Origin: Selaginella moellendorffii
Lineage: Eukaryota; Streptophyta; Lycopodiopsida; Selaginellales; Selaginellaceae
Direction of reading: 5' to 3'
Assembly (NCBI RefSeq): GCF_000143415.4
Contig: NW_003314302.1
Location: forward strand, 578,258-642,257
Length of the DNA stretch: 64,000 bases
Position numbers and translations under genes: made by a program. Under the pieces are notes generated by a model that was not told the origin of the DNA, searched no databases, and was given only the letters and a program-made list of their open reading frames with translations. Positions 45,139 to 56,733 of this stretch are shown here, in pieces; position 1 is the stretch's first letter; the number at the start of each line of letters is the position of its first letter.

Positions 45139-46256
45139 TGTAGCGCACGTGGTTTTGACCCTTTATCCTATGGTGATTTACCATAGGATAACACCACGAA
45201 GCGGTACCTAAACCCTCTTTGTGCCACGTGATAGATGCCACGTGTCACATGCCACGTGTCCAAAGGAACGTGGTGTGGAACCTGAGGTTCAAGGCCTTGG
45301 GCCTCTGAACGAAGGAATGGTGCCAAACTCCCAAGCGTGAAGCCAAGGAGTGATAGAATCGGACTACGGAGCAACTCCCGAGCTTATAGCCCAAGGAGCG
45401 AAGGGACAAGTGCATGGAGCAACTTGGAATAGTCCTAGAGTATCCAGCATCCCAATGCCAGGACCAACATGCAAAACGGAGCCAAACGAAGTCTGGCGCT
45501 ATTTCAGCATACCAGTGGCCTAATGTGAGGATATGGGTACTCCACCAGCTAGCATGGAATGGAACTTGGGCTTAGAACCAAGCCTGACGCAGAACAAGGA
45601 CAGGCATGCAAGCGAGAGCTAGACTTTGCCTCAGGTTGGTCAGCCATGCCCGACCTACCCACTATCCTCCCCCCCCTTGAGGAACACACGCTTTGGGCTT
45701 TCACCCCAAGCCTCCCTTAGTATCAAGAGTTAGTCTCTGGGACAAGTTTGAAACTTACTAAATATGGAATGTCCCTAGATTGTGAATTTGGACACGGGAC
45801 GAACACCATTGTGTTCAGGCTGATCTCTACATTCCGTAGATATGCCAAATGAGCAAATCTGGACACTTTCCATAAATAGCATTTGGGACCGAAATGAGAC
45901 TAACACAAAAGACATGATAGCGAGGGTGTTTGGCAAACACAATAAGCTATCATGTAGTGATATTAAGGGACCAATCTCAATACGCAAGGGTTCTTGTGAA
46001 GCTAGTGCAAGACAGAGCAAAAGAGAACTAACAAGCCGGGCCGAGTATGCTTAGCTAAATAGACACTTAGGAATTCCTTCCTTATGCTCATCCGGCCAAG
46101 TACAGATGCTAAGCCCAGTTTACTAACACTTGAACAAGAGGGACTAATAAAGGGAACCAGCAATACCGACCTCCTACCATCGTGGCAGTAAGGTAAGAGT
46201 GTCTGTAAGGATTGGCCGATAGATAACTTTCGATACCCGAAGTCACATTCGCAACA
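45139..46256 (-). repeat. E4 5' LTR (right copy)
   Basis: 1118 bp. It has the hairpin at 45163-45191 and three CACGTG-type sites at about 45228-45260. Compared with the left copy it lacks about 30 bp of the promoter-like module, including the TATA-like part (near 45664). Confidence 0.88.
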
Positions 46257-46261
46257 ATGCC

Positions 46262-46499
46262 ATTCCCATTTCTATTAGGATTCATTTCGGATGGGGCTCT
46301 CATGAACCTGCCAACTTGACTTCAAGGCATCATGCTTTGGCACATTCAGTGTCTTCACACCATTAGCTCCACGAGCCTACCTTTATGACACTTCTTACTT
46401 GTGTCAAGGTCTTTGCCAAGACCAATACAATCATTTCTCATGCCAACTATCTATTAGCACTGCACCATAGAGTTTACACATAATTTTGTGTCAAAGTTG
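46262..46499. other. short spacer
   Basis: No gene. Ends with AGTTG (46495-46499), the duplication of the solo LTR. Confidence 0.6.
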
Positions 46500-46732
46500 T
46501 GTGAGACACAAAATCCCTAGGCCCCAAAGTGGAGCCGGGAAGGGTGCCACGTGGTAGTGGCCGAAGCGAAAGCCAAACGAGCATAACATATTTGGACTAA
46601 AAGCTCCGACTTAAAAGGTCGAGAGCGGGAGTGGAACTCCCAATAAAGTGCTTGAGGAGCAAGCACGAGGCAACCAATAAACAAGGCTCCAAAAAGAGAC
46701 CCAAAAAGGACCAACACATGACACGTGGAAGA

Positions 46733-47200
46733 GTCTGAGATGGAGTTCGAGATGGAGTCCGAGATGGACGGAGACGGAGTCCGAGATGGACCCGAGTTGG
46801 AGTCCGAGATGGACCGAGATGGAGTCCGAGATGGACCGAGATGGAGTCCGAGATGGACCCGAGGTGGAGTCTGAGGTGGAGTCCGAGGTGGAGTCCGAGA
46901 TGGAGTCCGAGACGGAGTCCGAGATGGAGTCCGAGGTGGAGTCCAAGATGGAGTCCGAGGAGGAGTCCAAGATGGAGTTCGAGATGGAGTCTGAGATGGA
47001 ATCCAAGATGGACCGAGACGGAGTCCGAGATGGAGTCTGAGATGGACCGAGACAGAGTCCGAGATGGAATCCGAGAAGGACCCGAGATGGAGTCCGAGGT
47101 CAAGACTGAGACCAGGACTGAGACTGGGACCGAGACCGAGATCGAGACCGAGGCAAAGGCCGAGACCTAGCCTGAGTTCGAGTCCGAATACTAATACAGG
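46733..47200. repeat. GAGATGGAGTCC array in the solo LTR
   Basis: Units of about 18-21 bp (GAGATGGAGTCC variants) with GACCGAGATGG interspersed, passing into GACTGAGACC hexamers. All six frames can read as long low-complexity peptides; not a gene. Confidence 0.85.
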
Positions 47201-47309
47201 TAGTTGGGTGAAAGCCCAAAGCGATCGTCCCCCAGGGGGGGGCTGTGGGGGCTGCGGGGTGTTCCAAAAGTATAGTAGGGAGAGTGTGGGGGTTGGAGCC
47301 CAATGGAGC

Positions 47310-47390
47310 CAGTTTGGCCAGGAAAGGCCAGTTTGGCCCAGGAAAGGCCAGTTTGGCCTAGGAAAGGCCAATTTGGCCCAGGAAGGCCAT
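47310..47390. repeat. four tandem copies of a 20-bp unit
   Basis: GGAAAGGCCAGTTTGGCCCA is repeated about four times just downstream of the promoter-like module. The LTR at 49131 has only one or two related units. Confidence 0.8.
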
Positions 47391-48250
47391 GCCCAGTGTT
47401 GGGTGATGAATTGACCACTAGGAAGTCCAAGACTAGAGTGAATACCTACCGACAAGCGAGGTAGCTTGGTGAAGTGTTCAAGAGCCGGCTTTAGTTCCCC
47501 CGGGAGATCAACTGGCCGATGCTCCCAGTCCAAATGTGGGTGGCACTACCTACTTGGATACCTGGCGTGGCTCAACGGAACCTCGCTCTAAGCCCATGGC
47601 TAGAGCACCCAAGGGCAAAAGGCAGGGAGAGTACCCAGGTGGCTCGCGTAAGGCCACGGTGTTCCGAAATGTTGCCCCAAAGTCCCAGACTGTGGGAAGG
47701 AAGAGGAGCAGACCTCTAGCATAGTGACTAAGGACATAGTCACATGGTGAGGAAGTCCCAGAGGACCATGGGACCTAGTGGTCGGGCCTGCGGGCCTTGA
47801 TCTAGTGGCAGTGTCGGCAAACATGGCCATGGACAGAAAAGGGACTTGGTAGGAATTGACAAAGGGATATTGGGGAAGGCTATTCCCCATGTCTGTGGGC
47901 ATCCTAAGGATGCTAAGGAGTGAATCTGGGTTGACCACTCGTGGACAAATGGCCCAGTCTTGGAGAGACAGGATTGTGATGCAAGTGGTATTGGACTACT
48001 AGTGCGGCAAAGGTGAATGGGCATGGCCTTAGCGTAACAGGCTGATATGTCAGTGGTACCTTTGGGTGTCGGTCTTGGGACCGGACACGTGGAGCACTTG
48101 GACTAAGTGCAAGTGATGACCATCCTCGGGGCTAGCAAGTCCCAAGTCTTGAATTGGACTTAAGGAGGTTGTGAATGAGACTCCTCCAAGTGGTCAAAGG
48201 TGTGGTTAAGTGACTAAAGTAGAATGGAAAATTTAGTCGCTTACAAGTTG

Positions 48251-49115
48251 CTTTTTTCTGGGAACCTCTTTCCCATAACTTTAGTATGGCATATTCTGCT
48301 ATCAATGAAAAACCCACTATTCTTACACTTAGATTTTATGATCCTCTCCATCCTTTATGGGGTACAACACACCTCAGTTCAAATGCTTCTAATAGTCCTC
48401 TAGGACCATTTCTTGACTCCACTCGAGTCATCTAGCTTTTTGGACTTCACCAATCCGACGACCTATAAGGTCCCATTTCTGAGGTGCCAGCCCATTAGAA
48501 TACAGTTTTGTGTATTCATATCTTACTCACAAGGACCATCTTTCCAAGTGTTGCTCTAACACTTGATTATTCCTCGTTTTCTATGGGCTACTCTCACTTT
48601 TTAGGACTATCCATCCATATGATGAGAATACCGACTCATCCTCTGAACACTAACTCCTTGGGTTTGTTCCAACATTTATAAAAGGTAGCCCCAGCTACCA
48701 CTTCAAGAACTCGTGTCCTCATCCATATTTGACCTCTCACAGTCATTAGTTCCGATCTTCAATTCATAAGTACCAACATTAACTATATGAGGATAATCTT
48801 GTTTTGGAGTCCCTATCTTTCCCGTGATCCCAACTATAGTTGTTTACCACAACTACATTAGCCAGTTTGCTAAGTTAAATGCTCATTTGGATCACATCCT
48901 CAACTCTCCGAGGAAACCCTTATACTGTTCCCAAGATCCCAATTATTGACCCTTATCTATCTACCACCTCATCTACAAGTTCACACATGAACTGTAGTGG
49001 AGAGCCATGTCTTCCCGACTTGCCACTCCCCAAGGATAGGCCCACTCCTAGGACCTTTTGATACTAACACCAGTGTGATATACTTGAACATCAATAAAAG
49101 TTGAACTAAGGAACA
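48251..49115. other. probable internal remnant of a family C element
   Basis: Lies beside a primer site, so it should be the 5' internal part of the element whose 5' LTR is 49131-50647. No gag or other coding region can be read, and the solo LTR lies on its left side. Confidence 0.45.
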
Positions 49116-49127
49116 GATCTGATACCA
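49116..49127 (-). other. family C primer-binding site
   Basis: TGGTATCAGATC on the minus strand, three bases from the LTR as in E5; close to the initiator tRNA-Met complement. It fixes the transcription direction of the family. Confidence 0.7.
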
Positions 49128-49130
49128 AAT

Positions 49131-50647
49131 TGTAAACGACTAAATTTTTCATTATACTTTAGTCACTTAACCACACCTTTAACCACTTGGAGGAGTCTCA
49201 CTCACAACCTTCATAAGTCCTATTTTGGACTTAAGGACTTGCTAGCCCCAAAAATGACATCCATGCCACTCAACCATTACACTTGGTCCAAGTGCTCCGC
49301 GTGTTCGATCCCATAACCGACCCCCCAAGGTACCACTAACATACCAGCCCGTTACACTAAGGCTATGCCTATTCACCTTGGTCACAACGGTGGTCCAACA
49401 CCATCTACATCATAGTCTCGTCTCTCAAAGACTGAACCATTTGTCTATGAGTGACCATCCTAAGTCCAAGCATCCTTAAGATGCCTATAGACATGGGGAA
49501 CAGTCTTCCCCAATATCCCTTTTACAATCCCCACAAAGTCCTTTTTCTGTCCATGGCCATATTTGCCAACACTACCACTAGGACAAGGCATATAGGCCTG
49601 ACTACTAAGTCCCACTGTCCTCTGGGACTTCCTCACCATATGACACTATCATTGGTCACTACACTAGAGGACCACTTTTCTTCCTTTCTATAGTCTGGGA
49701 CTTTGGGATAACATTTTGGAACATTGTGGCCCTACGTGAGCCTCATGGGTACTCTCCCCACCTTCTGCCTTTGGGTGCTCTAGCCATGGGCTTAAAGATA
49801 GGTTCCATTGAGCCACGCAAGGTATCCAAGTAGGTAGTGCTACCCACACTTGAACTGAGAGCATTGACCATTTGATTTCCCAAGGGAACTAGAGTCGGCT
49901 TTTGAACACTTCACCAAGGTACCTTGCTTGTCAGTCCATATTCACTCTAGCTTTGGACTTCCCAATGGTTATCCTATCACCCAACACTTGGGTATGGCCT
50001 TCCTGGGCCAAACTAACTTGTCCTGGCCAAATTGGCTCCACTGGAGTCCTCCCCCTACTATATTTTTGGAGCTCACCAAACCCCCCAGGGTCTGGGAGAT
50101 GAACGCTTTGGGCTTTCACCCTCGGACTCGAACTCAAACTCAGACTCGAACTCAAGCTCGGACTTAGACTTGGACTCGGGCTCGAACTTGAATTCAAACT
50201 TGGACTTGGCTTTGGCCTCAATCTTGGTCCCGGTCCCGATCTCAATCTCAGTCTTGACCTCGAATTCCATCTCAGGTCCTTCTCAGACTCCATCTCGGAT
50301 TCCATCTCGGGTCCACCTTGGACTCCATCTCGGGTCCATCTCAGACTCCATCTCGGACTCCATCTCAAGTCCATCTCATACTCTATCTTGGACTCCATCT
50401 CGGACTCCATCTCAGACCTTCCACGTATCTTGTGTTGGTCCTCCTGTGCCCCTTTTCTAGAGACTCACTTATTGCTCACTTTGTGTTTGTTTCTCAAGCA
50501 CTTCGTTAAGAGTTCCAATCTTGCTCTTGACCTTTCATGTCGGAGCTTTTAGTCCAAATCTGTTACGCTTGTTTGGCTTTCACTTCAGCCACTACCATGT
50601 GGCACCCTTTCGATTCTATTTTGGGGCTTAGGGATTTGTGTCTCACA
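49131..50647 (-). repeat. family C LTR, copy 3
   Basis: TGTAAACGAC...CTCACA, 1517 bp, with the promoter-like module (50053-50121) and array (about 50130-50430). Inverted with respect to the solo LTR. Confidence 0.8.
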
Positions 50648-52721
50648 ACCTATAGATCTATTAATGCCTCCTTTTGATATTCCTCTAGATCCTAGCTCAT
50701 CCATGAGAGATCCCTAATAGTCTTCCATCATTCCAAGAGAAGGAGATGATATGAGGTTTAAATATATGGTTACGATGCTGTATATTAATATTGGTGTACT
50801 ATGATTTTGGTAGCTGTCGGATTGGTTTCAATCTGGACCACTCACTTTTATATATAAACTAGGGTTTTTGGGCTAATTGATATGCATATTTCTTGTATTG
50901 CCTTTTTATATTCCATACACTCATACTTTTAGTTTTTTATTTTTGCTTAACCAAACTTGCTATGGTAATATATTTTATTTTTTTTAAAATATTCTAAATT
51001 TGTTATTAATTTTAGATTAATCTAGGCATCTTTACGATATAATTGGGTGGCTCTGCTATTCAAGTATGGCTTTGGTTCAAAATTAAGGTTTCAAGTTTGG
51101 TTTGAGTATTTCACAACTATATTATAGAGTTGCAAATGGTTCATTAGAATTCTATAGTCAATTGATTTTTATATCATGATTTTGGGTTTCTTTTAGTCAT
51201 GGTTGTTAGCAACTACATTAGTAATTCTATAGGAGTTTCAAGTTTTTGTAATAGTTATATTTAACCAATAAGCTAATTATAGTATTATACCACAACTATC
51301 AATTTGGACTGAATCTAGCCCATCTATTCTTATGTATAAGTAGCAGGGGTTTAAGGCCTAATTAATATACCTATTTCCATATCCATATAAACATAATTAT
51401 AATTTATAAATAAAAAATTACTCTTATTGCATATCAGTAGAATAAACTTGAATATACTGGGAAGTATTTATAAAATTTATAAATTATAATACAAGATCAA
51501 TTTAATCAAATTATATGGTAAAAAATCCTAGAATAGCCAAGCATATATCTGTTTTAAAACCCAGCTTCTAAAGATAAAATAATTTGCAACGTGTTGCATG
51601 TAGTACACTTGATTTTCTTAATAGTGGTATTATTTCTACTTATTATTCTAATTGATCAAATAAAAATTTATAATTTATAAATACAAGATTAATTTTATTA
51701 TATATCAACTATTAGATGGTAAACTAAAAATAATATACTATAAAGTGTGTATGAAATTTTATAAATTATAAAAATGTTTATTTATTATAAATACAAGCTT
51801 AATCTAAATGAATTACAACCATTAGATGGTAGAATATCTTAGAATATCTAAGCATATTCTAAATATATCCACTACTATCCCATTCCTCTACAGATTTGTT
51901 TAATCAAACCAAGGAGAACATAGTAGAAAGTGTTTAAACAAGTTTATAAATTATAAAAACAAAATTAATCTAAATGAATAACAACCATTATATGGTAGAA
52001 TATCCTAGCATAACCCAATTTATTCTTAGTATATTCATTACCATCCTAATCCCCCTACTGTTTGCTTAAGCAAACCAAAATAAACTAATAAAAAGTAAAA
52101 CGATTTAAGATTATAAACATTATAAAATGAATTAACCTAAAACATAATATGCTAAGAATATTTAAAACTCTCAACACAGCAAACCAAAAATAATGTTAAC
52201 ACAGTGAAGGTTAATGAAGACATAAGATTATTTTTTAATGACTATGCATTAAAAATAAGGAAATAATAATAATTTTTTTTAATGTATTTACTTAAAATTA
52301 AAATTTAAAATAGAATTACAAGTATGTTTTTGTATGTTTATTTCAATTATATTGATGTCACTATTTTAGTGTTAATCATATGATTTATAAGTTTTTATAG
52401 GAGAGGAGTTGAAAATATATTTTATTTGAAATAAAAAATTAATATTTAAATTTAAGTAATTACCTACTTTTACAAGAGTTTCCTGTTCTCACGGCTGGTA
52501 TGGTCGGCATTCCTGCCTTCCATTGCCCCAGATGGGATTTTCGAGCCAGGGGAATTAGATCGGTCGGGCCTAAAACCCGTGCTCTTCCGCTAGCAGTAGA
52601 TTCCAGCCAGGGGGATTGGATTGCATGCATTTTGTAAATAGGTTTTTGTATCATGTATCTAACTGAAATCTTTGTCAAAATAACATTTTAGGGTTCTTGC
52701 GGGTGTAGGGTTTTAGGATGA
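50648..52721. repeat. AT-rich region with dispersed repeat, copy 2
   Basis: No gene. About 51370-52090 carries the same units as 7040-7560: CAACGTGTTGCATGTAG, ATTGATCAAATAAAAATTTA, TATCCTAGAATA and GTTTGCTTAAGCAAACC. A GC-richer patch at 52480-52620 is unrecognised and is not a convincing tRNA. Confidence 0.6.
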
Positions 52722-53954
52722 ATGAGGCGCGTCCTGGTGCTGCTGAAGCGAAGCGCATACGATCTCTACGTCGCGCGCCATCGGGATCCGGCATTCGTCA
52801 ACGGGAGCGCCGAAAAAACGAAGGTAGAGCCCGCGGATGTTTTCTTGCAAATCTATGGACATTGCGAGTAGGAATTCTAACTCTTCTTCTTCGTGCTTCT
52901 AATTCGCGACCTCCAGGTGGTTGAAAATCTTTTAGATCGGCACAGAGTACATGAATCCACGGTGCAGAAATGCAAGGATGTCCTTGCAAACATGTCCCTG
53001 TCCTGGGACTTGCTTCTTCGGGATGAGCTACACTCACCTATACGAAATGTGGACCTTGTTGTCACCGTGGGAGGGGATGGAACTTTGCTACAAGCGAGTC
53101 ACTACTTGGACGATTCCATTCCCGTTCTTGGAGTAAACTCGGATCCAACCAAGACCGACGAGGTTCGTGTGTGCCTAAAGTTTTAATCTAGTCAAGTTCT
53201 ATGCTAACTTTTTTTCATCTTTTTTTTTTCTTTGGCGTGGTTTTCTAAGGTGCAGGAGCAGCAGATGGAGGAGTTTGATGCTACACGAAGTCGAGGATAC
53301 TTCTGCGCTGCTACCAGCGAGGATTTCGAGCAGGTTTTTGATTCCTCCAAGCTTTCCACTCGGAAAAACAATGAAAGTTCTTTGTTTCAGGTGCTAGGCA
53401 AAGTCATCAGTGGCAAACTCCAACCAAAAACTCTACGGAGGATTTCTACTACAATCGATGGTACTTTGTTCTCGACTCCCGCTCTCAATGACGTTTTGCT
53501 CGCTCATCCAAATCCAGCTGCCGTGAGCCGATGCACTTTCAGGTTCGTGTTGTTACTTTTTTTCTTCTTTGTCTATGTTTTGACGTTGTTTGATTCCAGC
53601 GTCGTCAACCAGCAAACAAAGTCGGGGTCCTTGATACACTCTCGCTCCAGTGGCTTGCGCGTTTGCACGGCGGCTGGATCGACCGCCGCGACGCTCTCGG
53701 CTGGAGGATTTGCAATGCCGCTGGAATCGAAAGAGCTCCAGTACATGCTGAGAGAGCCGATCCTTCCACACCCCAAGCAGAAGAATCTGATGCACGGTTT
53801 CGTTGGCTCAACCGAGGCTATTCAAGTTACTTGGGGCTGTCGCCAGGGATCCATCTATTTTGATGGCGCTCACGTCTCGGCTCCCATCAAGTTTGGCACT
53901 GTCGTGACGATCTCGGCGAGTGGACCTCCTGTCAAAGTTTTCCTCGAGCAGTGA
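52722..53954 (+). CDS. NADK3: NADH/NAD kinase, NADK3 type
   Basis: Five exons: 52722-52823, 52917-53162, 53250-53333, 53391-53542 and 53600-53954, 939 nt or 312 residues. Introns are 57-93 nt and GT-AG. The start at 52722, in a different frame from the ATG four bases upstream, gives MRRVLVLLKRS, matching plant NADK3 N termini. The diphosphate-binding motif GGDGT is at residues 86-90, the plant signature GVNSDPT at about 106-112 and CTAAGSTAA near residue 210. The family phosphorylates NADH or NAD with ATP to supply NADPH; Arabidopsis NADK3 is peroxisomal. No clear C-terminal peroxisomal SKL-type signal is seen (ends FLEQ). Exon 3 could alternatively begin six bases later. The gene looks intact. 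Confidence 0.92.
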
Positions 53955-54900
53955 TCACAGAACTCAAGAACAGAAACGATCATCGTTTCAGTGACAACAT
54001 GCGGAGATTTCAAGCGAAGACTGACTTTATAATCTGATGATCGACCATCACTTGAAGCAAAAGCGAAAGGGAAAGCTAGATCGATCAAATGAAACTTTTT
54101 CGCTTCATCAATGTACATAGCTGGACGGTTTGATTGATAAAATCTTAAAACTACCAACTTTTGCGAGCTCCATTTAACCTCCAAGCTGTGACCTTGCAGC
54201 AGCCATTTTTACGCCATGGAAGCTATTAGAATGGTCCTTCTCCACCTTATCCCGCAATCTCTACAAGCAAAAACAACCACAATTATTTTTCTTTTTTACA
54301 GCCTATAAAATATAATATATATATATATTTTTGGATCAAGAAGAATGTTGGAAACAATAATTCATCCATATGAGAATGTCTTGCCTTTACAGGTAAAAAT
54401 TAACTGTCTTGTGCAATTGTGGGAGCTACTCCAGGGCATGATGCCTTGCAGGTAAAGGAAGATCACATGAATCACAGAGCGAATATGCCCACCACCTTTC
54501 TTTTGCCAAGAATAAAATATGTAAAAAGCGCAAGGGAATGTTTTGATGAATTTTGTTCTGGTATTCCAACCACCAGAATTGGCTTCCAAGGTTGGTACTT
54601 CATCATGATCAAAAAATTTTAATACAATGTGTTAGCTGTTATTGTCCAAACAATCATCCATCCGAGTTAAAGAGCACAGCGTTAGTTTTTTTTTACCTGT
54701 CCAGGCTGGAGCCGTACAGGTGCAGCGTTGGCAGGCGGTGACCACGACCGACAGGTGGCGCATGGATCTAGCGGCCAGCATGGCGCCACGCCAGCACGAC
54801 TCAGTCCCGGCCGTTGGATCGCCTGGCAAGCACTAGAGACAGGGAGCTTCTCACGGGGACCGCGCGGTGTACTGCGCGGGGAACTCGCGCAGTGTAGTTT
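53955..54900. other. no gene seen
   Basis: 3' flank of NADK3. Contains a short TA run near 54310-54330. The open frames here have no domain or codon pattern that supports them. Confidence 0.55.
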
Positions 54901-55416
54901 TTTCACATGGAGCTCACCGCGCGGGGCCATTGTATTCTCTTCCTCTGTTCTAGGATTTTGGGCATTTCAATGGCGGAGTGGAAGAGCATGGCGCCGCGAA
55001 GAACAGGCGATGCCGAGGCGATGCCGCTCCAATGCGGATGGGAATGAGGTCGGTCTCCTGTCTTGCTCGATTCGATTCCTGGAAATCTTCGATTGCGCGC
55101 GTCGCAATCGCGGGATAATCCCAGGCCTGCATGCCAGGGCTTGGTGAAATTCCTCCTCAATCGACACAGGGATTCACTCTCTCTCTCGATTTTTCTTCCT
55201 TCCAGCGCAGGTCTCCCCCCCAGGACGGCATTGGAATGCCTGCGCGATACAATGCTGGAGCCATGGCGGCCAGCGATCTCCAGGCCAAGAGGAGCCGCCG
55301 GCTAGCCGCCCGATTGGAAGGGGAGCGCCATGAGTTTCACGAAGAGCGGCAAAGGTTAGCGTCTCAGTAGCTCCATCAATCGTAGCTGGGCAACGTAGGG
55401 GGGAATTTTATAATTA
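54901..55416 (+). other. probable 5' untranslated region or upstream exon of the DUF1191 gene
   Basis: GC-rich. A possible intron (GTCGGTC near 55049 to TTCCAG near 55205) and a short open frame at 55236-55370 (MPARYNAGAMAASDLQAKRS) could be leader sequence with an upstream ORF. It does not join in frame to the DUF1191 protein by any splice I could find. Confidence 0.35.
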
Positions 55417-56532
55417 ATGGCAGGGAAGGGAAGAAGAGATAGAAATGGAAGAAGGAAGCGATCAGAAGAGCTGGGCAGAGTGGCAGCCAAATACTCAGCG
55501 GTGGCAGCTCTACTGGCGCTACTCACATTGATCGTCACACCCGCGACTGGCCGAGAGCTCCAAGACGATGATCCATCGCGGAAGGATTTTTCTCATTGGA
55601 AACTCTTGGAGGACAACGAGAACGTCGTCAAGGAAGAAGTGGAAGATAAGTTGGCCGACTTGGACAGGATCCTCCAGAGCAGCGCCTTCGCTTCATTCGG
55701 CCACCCGGTAGTCACAGGCCAAATCTACGACGTCTCGGTGAGGAATTCCTCGCTGAGCTCGCGGGTGATGGTGAGGACGGTCAGGCTCAAGATGGGAAGC
55801 TTGGTTCATCGCGGTTTCACTCTCGAGGAGTTTAGCATTCCAACGCGGGCGGGGCCATTCGGGGTGGCGAGGATAGTTCTCGTCTACCGACGATTCATCG
55901 GCAAGCTCTACGAGCCCAGGGATCTGATCATCGTTTCTCCGGTTCTCGGGATCAAAGTCTACGACGCAGTGAATCTCTCGGCGACCAACGCTCCCGAGCT
56001 GGATTTCGTTTCGAGAGGCCTGGACAACGTCACCGTCCGGATCCCAGTCTCCAGAACCGACGTCACCGGCGTTCCTCAGTGCGCCACCTTTGACGCGCTT
56101 GGAAACGTTTCCGTGAGCAGCGTGACGAGCTCCTCATCGCCGGGAGCGTCCTCGTACGTGTGTTCTTCCAGAAACTTGGGAGACTTCGCGCTGGTGGTGC
56201 CACTGGGATCGATTGCTCCGGCTTCCGGCCCGGCCGCCGCTCCACTGCCGCTAGCTGCTTCGCCGCCACCACCCGGAAGATCTCGGCGGCGGAGGTCGAG
56301 GAAGTGGAGGGTGATCCTGGGAGCTGTTCTTGGCAGCGTCGCGGGGCTGGTTTTGCTGGGCTTGATCGCCGTGGCCGCGACGAGGTACCGCAGGAAATCG
56401 AAGCTCTCGAAAATGGAGCAGCACTCCGATCGAGGAGAGATGCTCCAGACGTCGCTCATCGGTGGAAGCAGGGCGCCGATCGCTGGTGCTTCTCGTACCA
56501 GGCCAGTGCTGGAATCCGACTACGCTGCTTGA
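55417..56532 (+). CDS. DUF1191-family single-pass membrane protein
   Basis: One uninterrupted 371-residue frame. A basic N terminus and hydrophobic stretch at residues 28-44 (VAALLALLTLIVTPATG) act as signal peptide or anchor. Residues 82-265 match the plant DUF1191 pattern: LDRILQSSAFASF, TGQIYDV, RLKMGSLVHRGFTLEEFSIP, SPVLGIKVYDAVNLSA and CATFDALGNVS. A Pro-rich spacer is followed by RKWRVILGAVLGSVAGLVLL (membrane span about 299-321). The basic cytosolic tail has the family ending with TRPVLESDY. Several N-glycosylation sites lie in the outer part. Plant members are plasma-membrane or secretory-pathway proteins of unknown function. The gene looks intact and intronless in its coding part. 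Confidence 0.88.
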   Translation: MAGKGRRDRNGRRKRSEELGRVAAKYSAVAALLALLTLIVTPATGRELQDDDPSRKDFSHWKLLEDNENVVKEEVEDKLADLDRILQSSAFASFGHPVVTGQIYDVSVRNSSLSSRVMVRTVRLKMGSLVHRGFTLEEFSIPTRAGPFGVARIVLVYRRFIGKLYEPRDLIIVSPVLGIKVYDAVNLSATNAPELDFVSRGLDNVTVRIPVSRTDVTGVPQCATFDALGNVSVSSVTSSSSPGASSYVCSSRNLGDFALVVPLGSIAPASGPAAAPLPLAASPPPPGRSRRRRSRKWRVILGAVLGSVAGLVLLGLIAVAATRYRRKSKLSKMEQHSDRGEMLQTSLIGGSRAPIAGASRTRPVLESDYAA

Positions 56533-56733
56533 TCCTGATCGATCGATCCAATCGCGAAGAAAAAGAGTGTCAGTTCCTGATGATCCAGCTCCCTCATCGA
56601 TCCTTCTGATTTTTTTGTGCTTTGTTCTTCTCTTCACGAATTTGTTTCTATATGTATTGACTATCTTGTGTGTTCCAAGCGAATAAGACTGGGTTCCATT
56701 TCATTTGATGGTATTCTAGGGTTTATCCAAGAA

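Larger units (their letters stand above)
39100..46256 (-). mobile_element. E4: non-autonomous LTR element with E3-type ends
   Basis: LTRs 39100-40221 and 45139-46256 with perfect target duplication ATGCC (39095-39099, 46257-46261). The primer site, 5' leader phrase GCATACGCAGAGA, 3' untranslated region, polypurine tract and first LTR half resemble E3. Between them lie about 4.3 kb without gag, pol or any long open frame. It fits the class of large retrotransposon derivatives that depend on proteins of a partner, here probably an E3-type element. Confidence 0.85.
46500..48245 (+). repeat. solo LTR of family C
   Basis: TGTGAG...GCTTACA, 1746 bp, flanked by a perfect AGTTG duplication (46495-46499 and 48246-48250) and by no internal region on either side. 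This is the signature of a solo LTR left by recombination between two LTRs. Transcription direction is inferred as plus, from the primer site next to the related LTR at 49131. Contains a repeat array (46733-47200) and the promoter-like module (47208-47284). Confidence 0.85.

Noticed and set aside
52480-52620. Possible tRNA gene
   Set aside because: No A and B boxes in correct order and no cloverleaf could be drawn on either strand.
54728-55160. Several 60-140-residue frames on both strands
   Set aside because: GC-rich leader or promoter sequence; no frame stands out and none joins to a neighbour by splicing.
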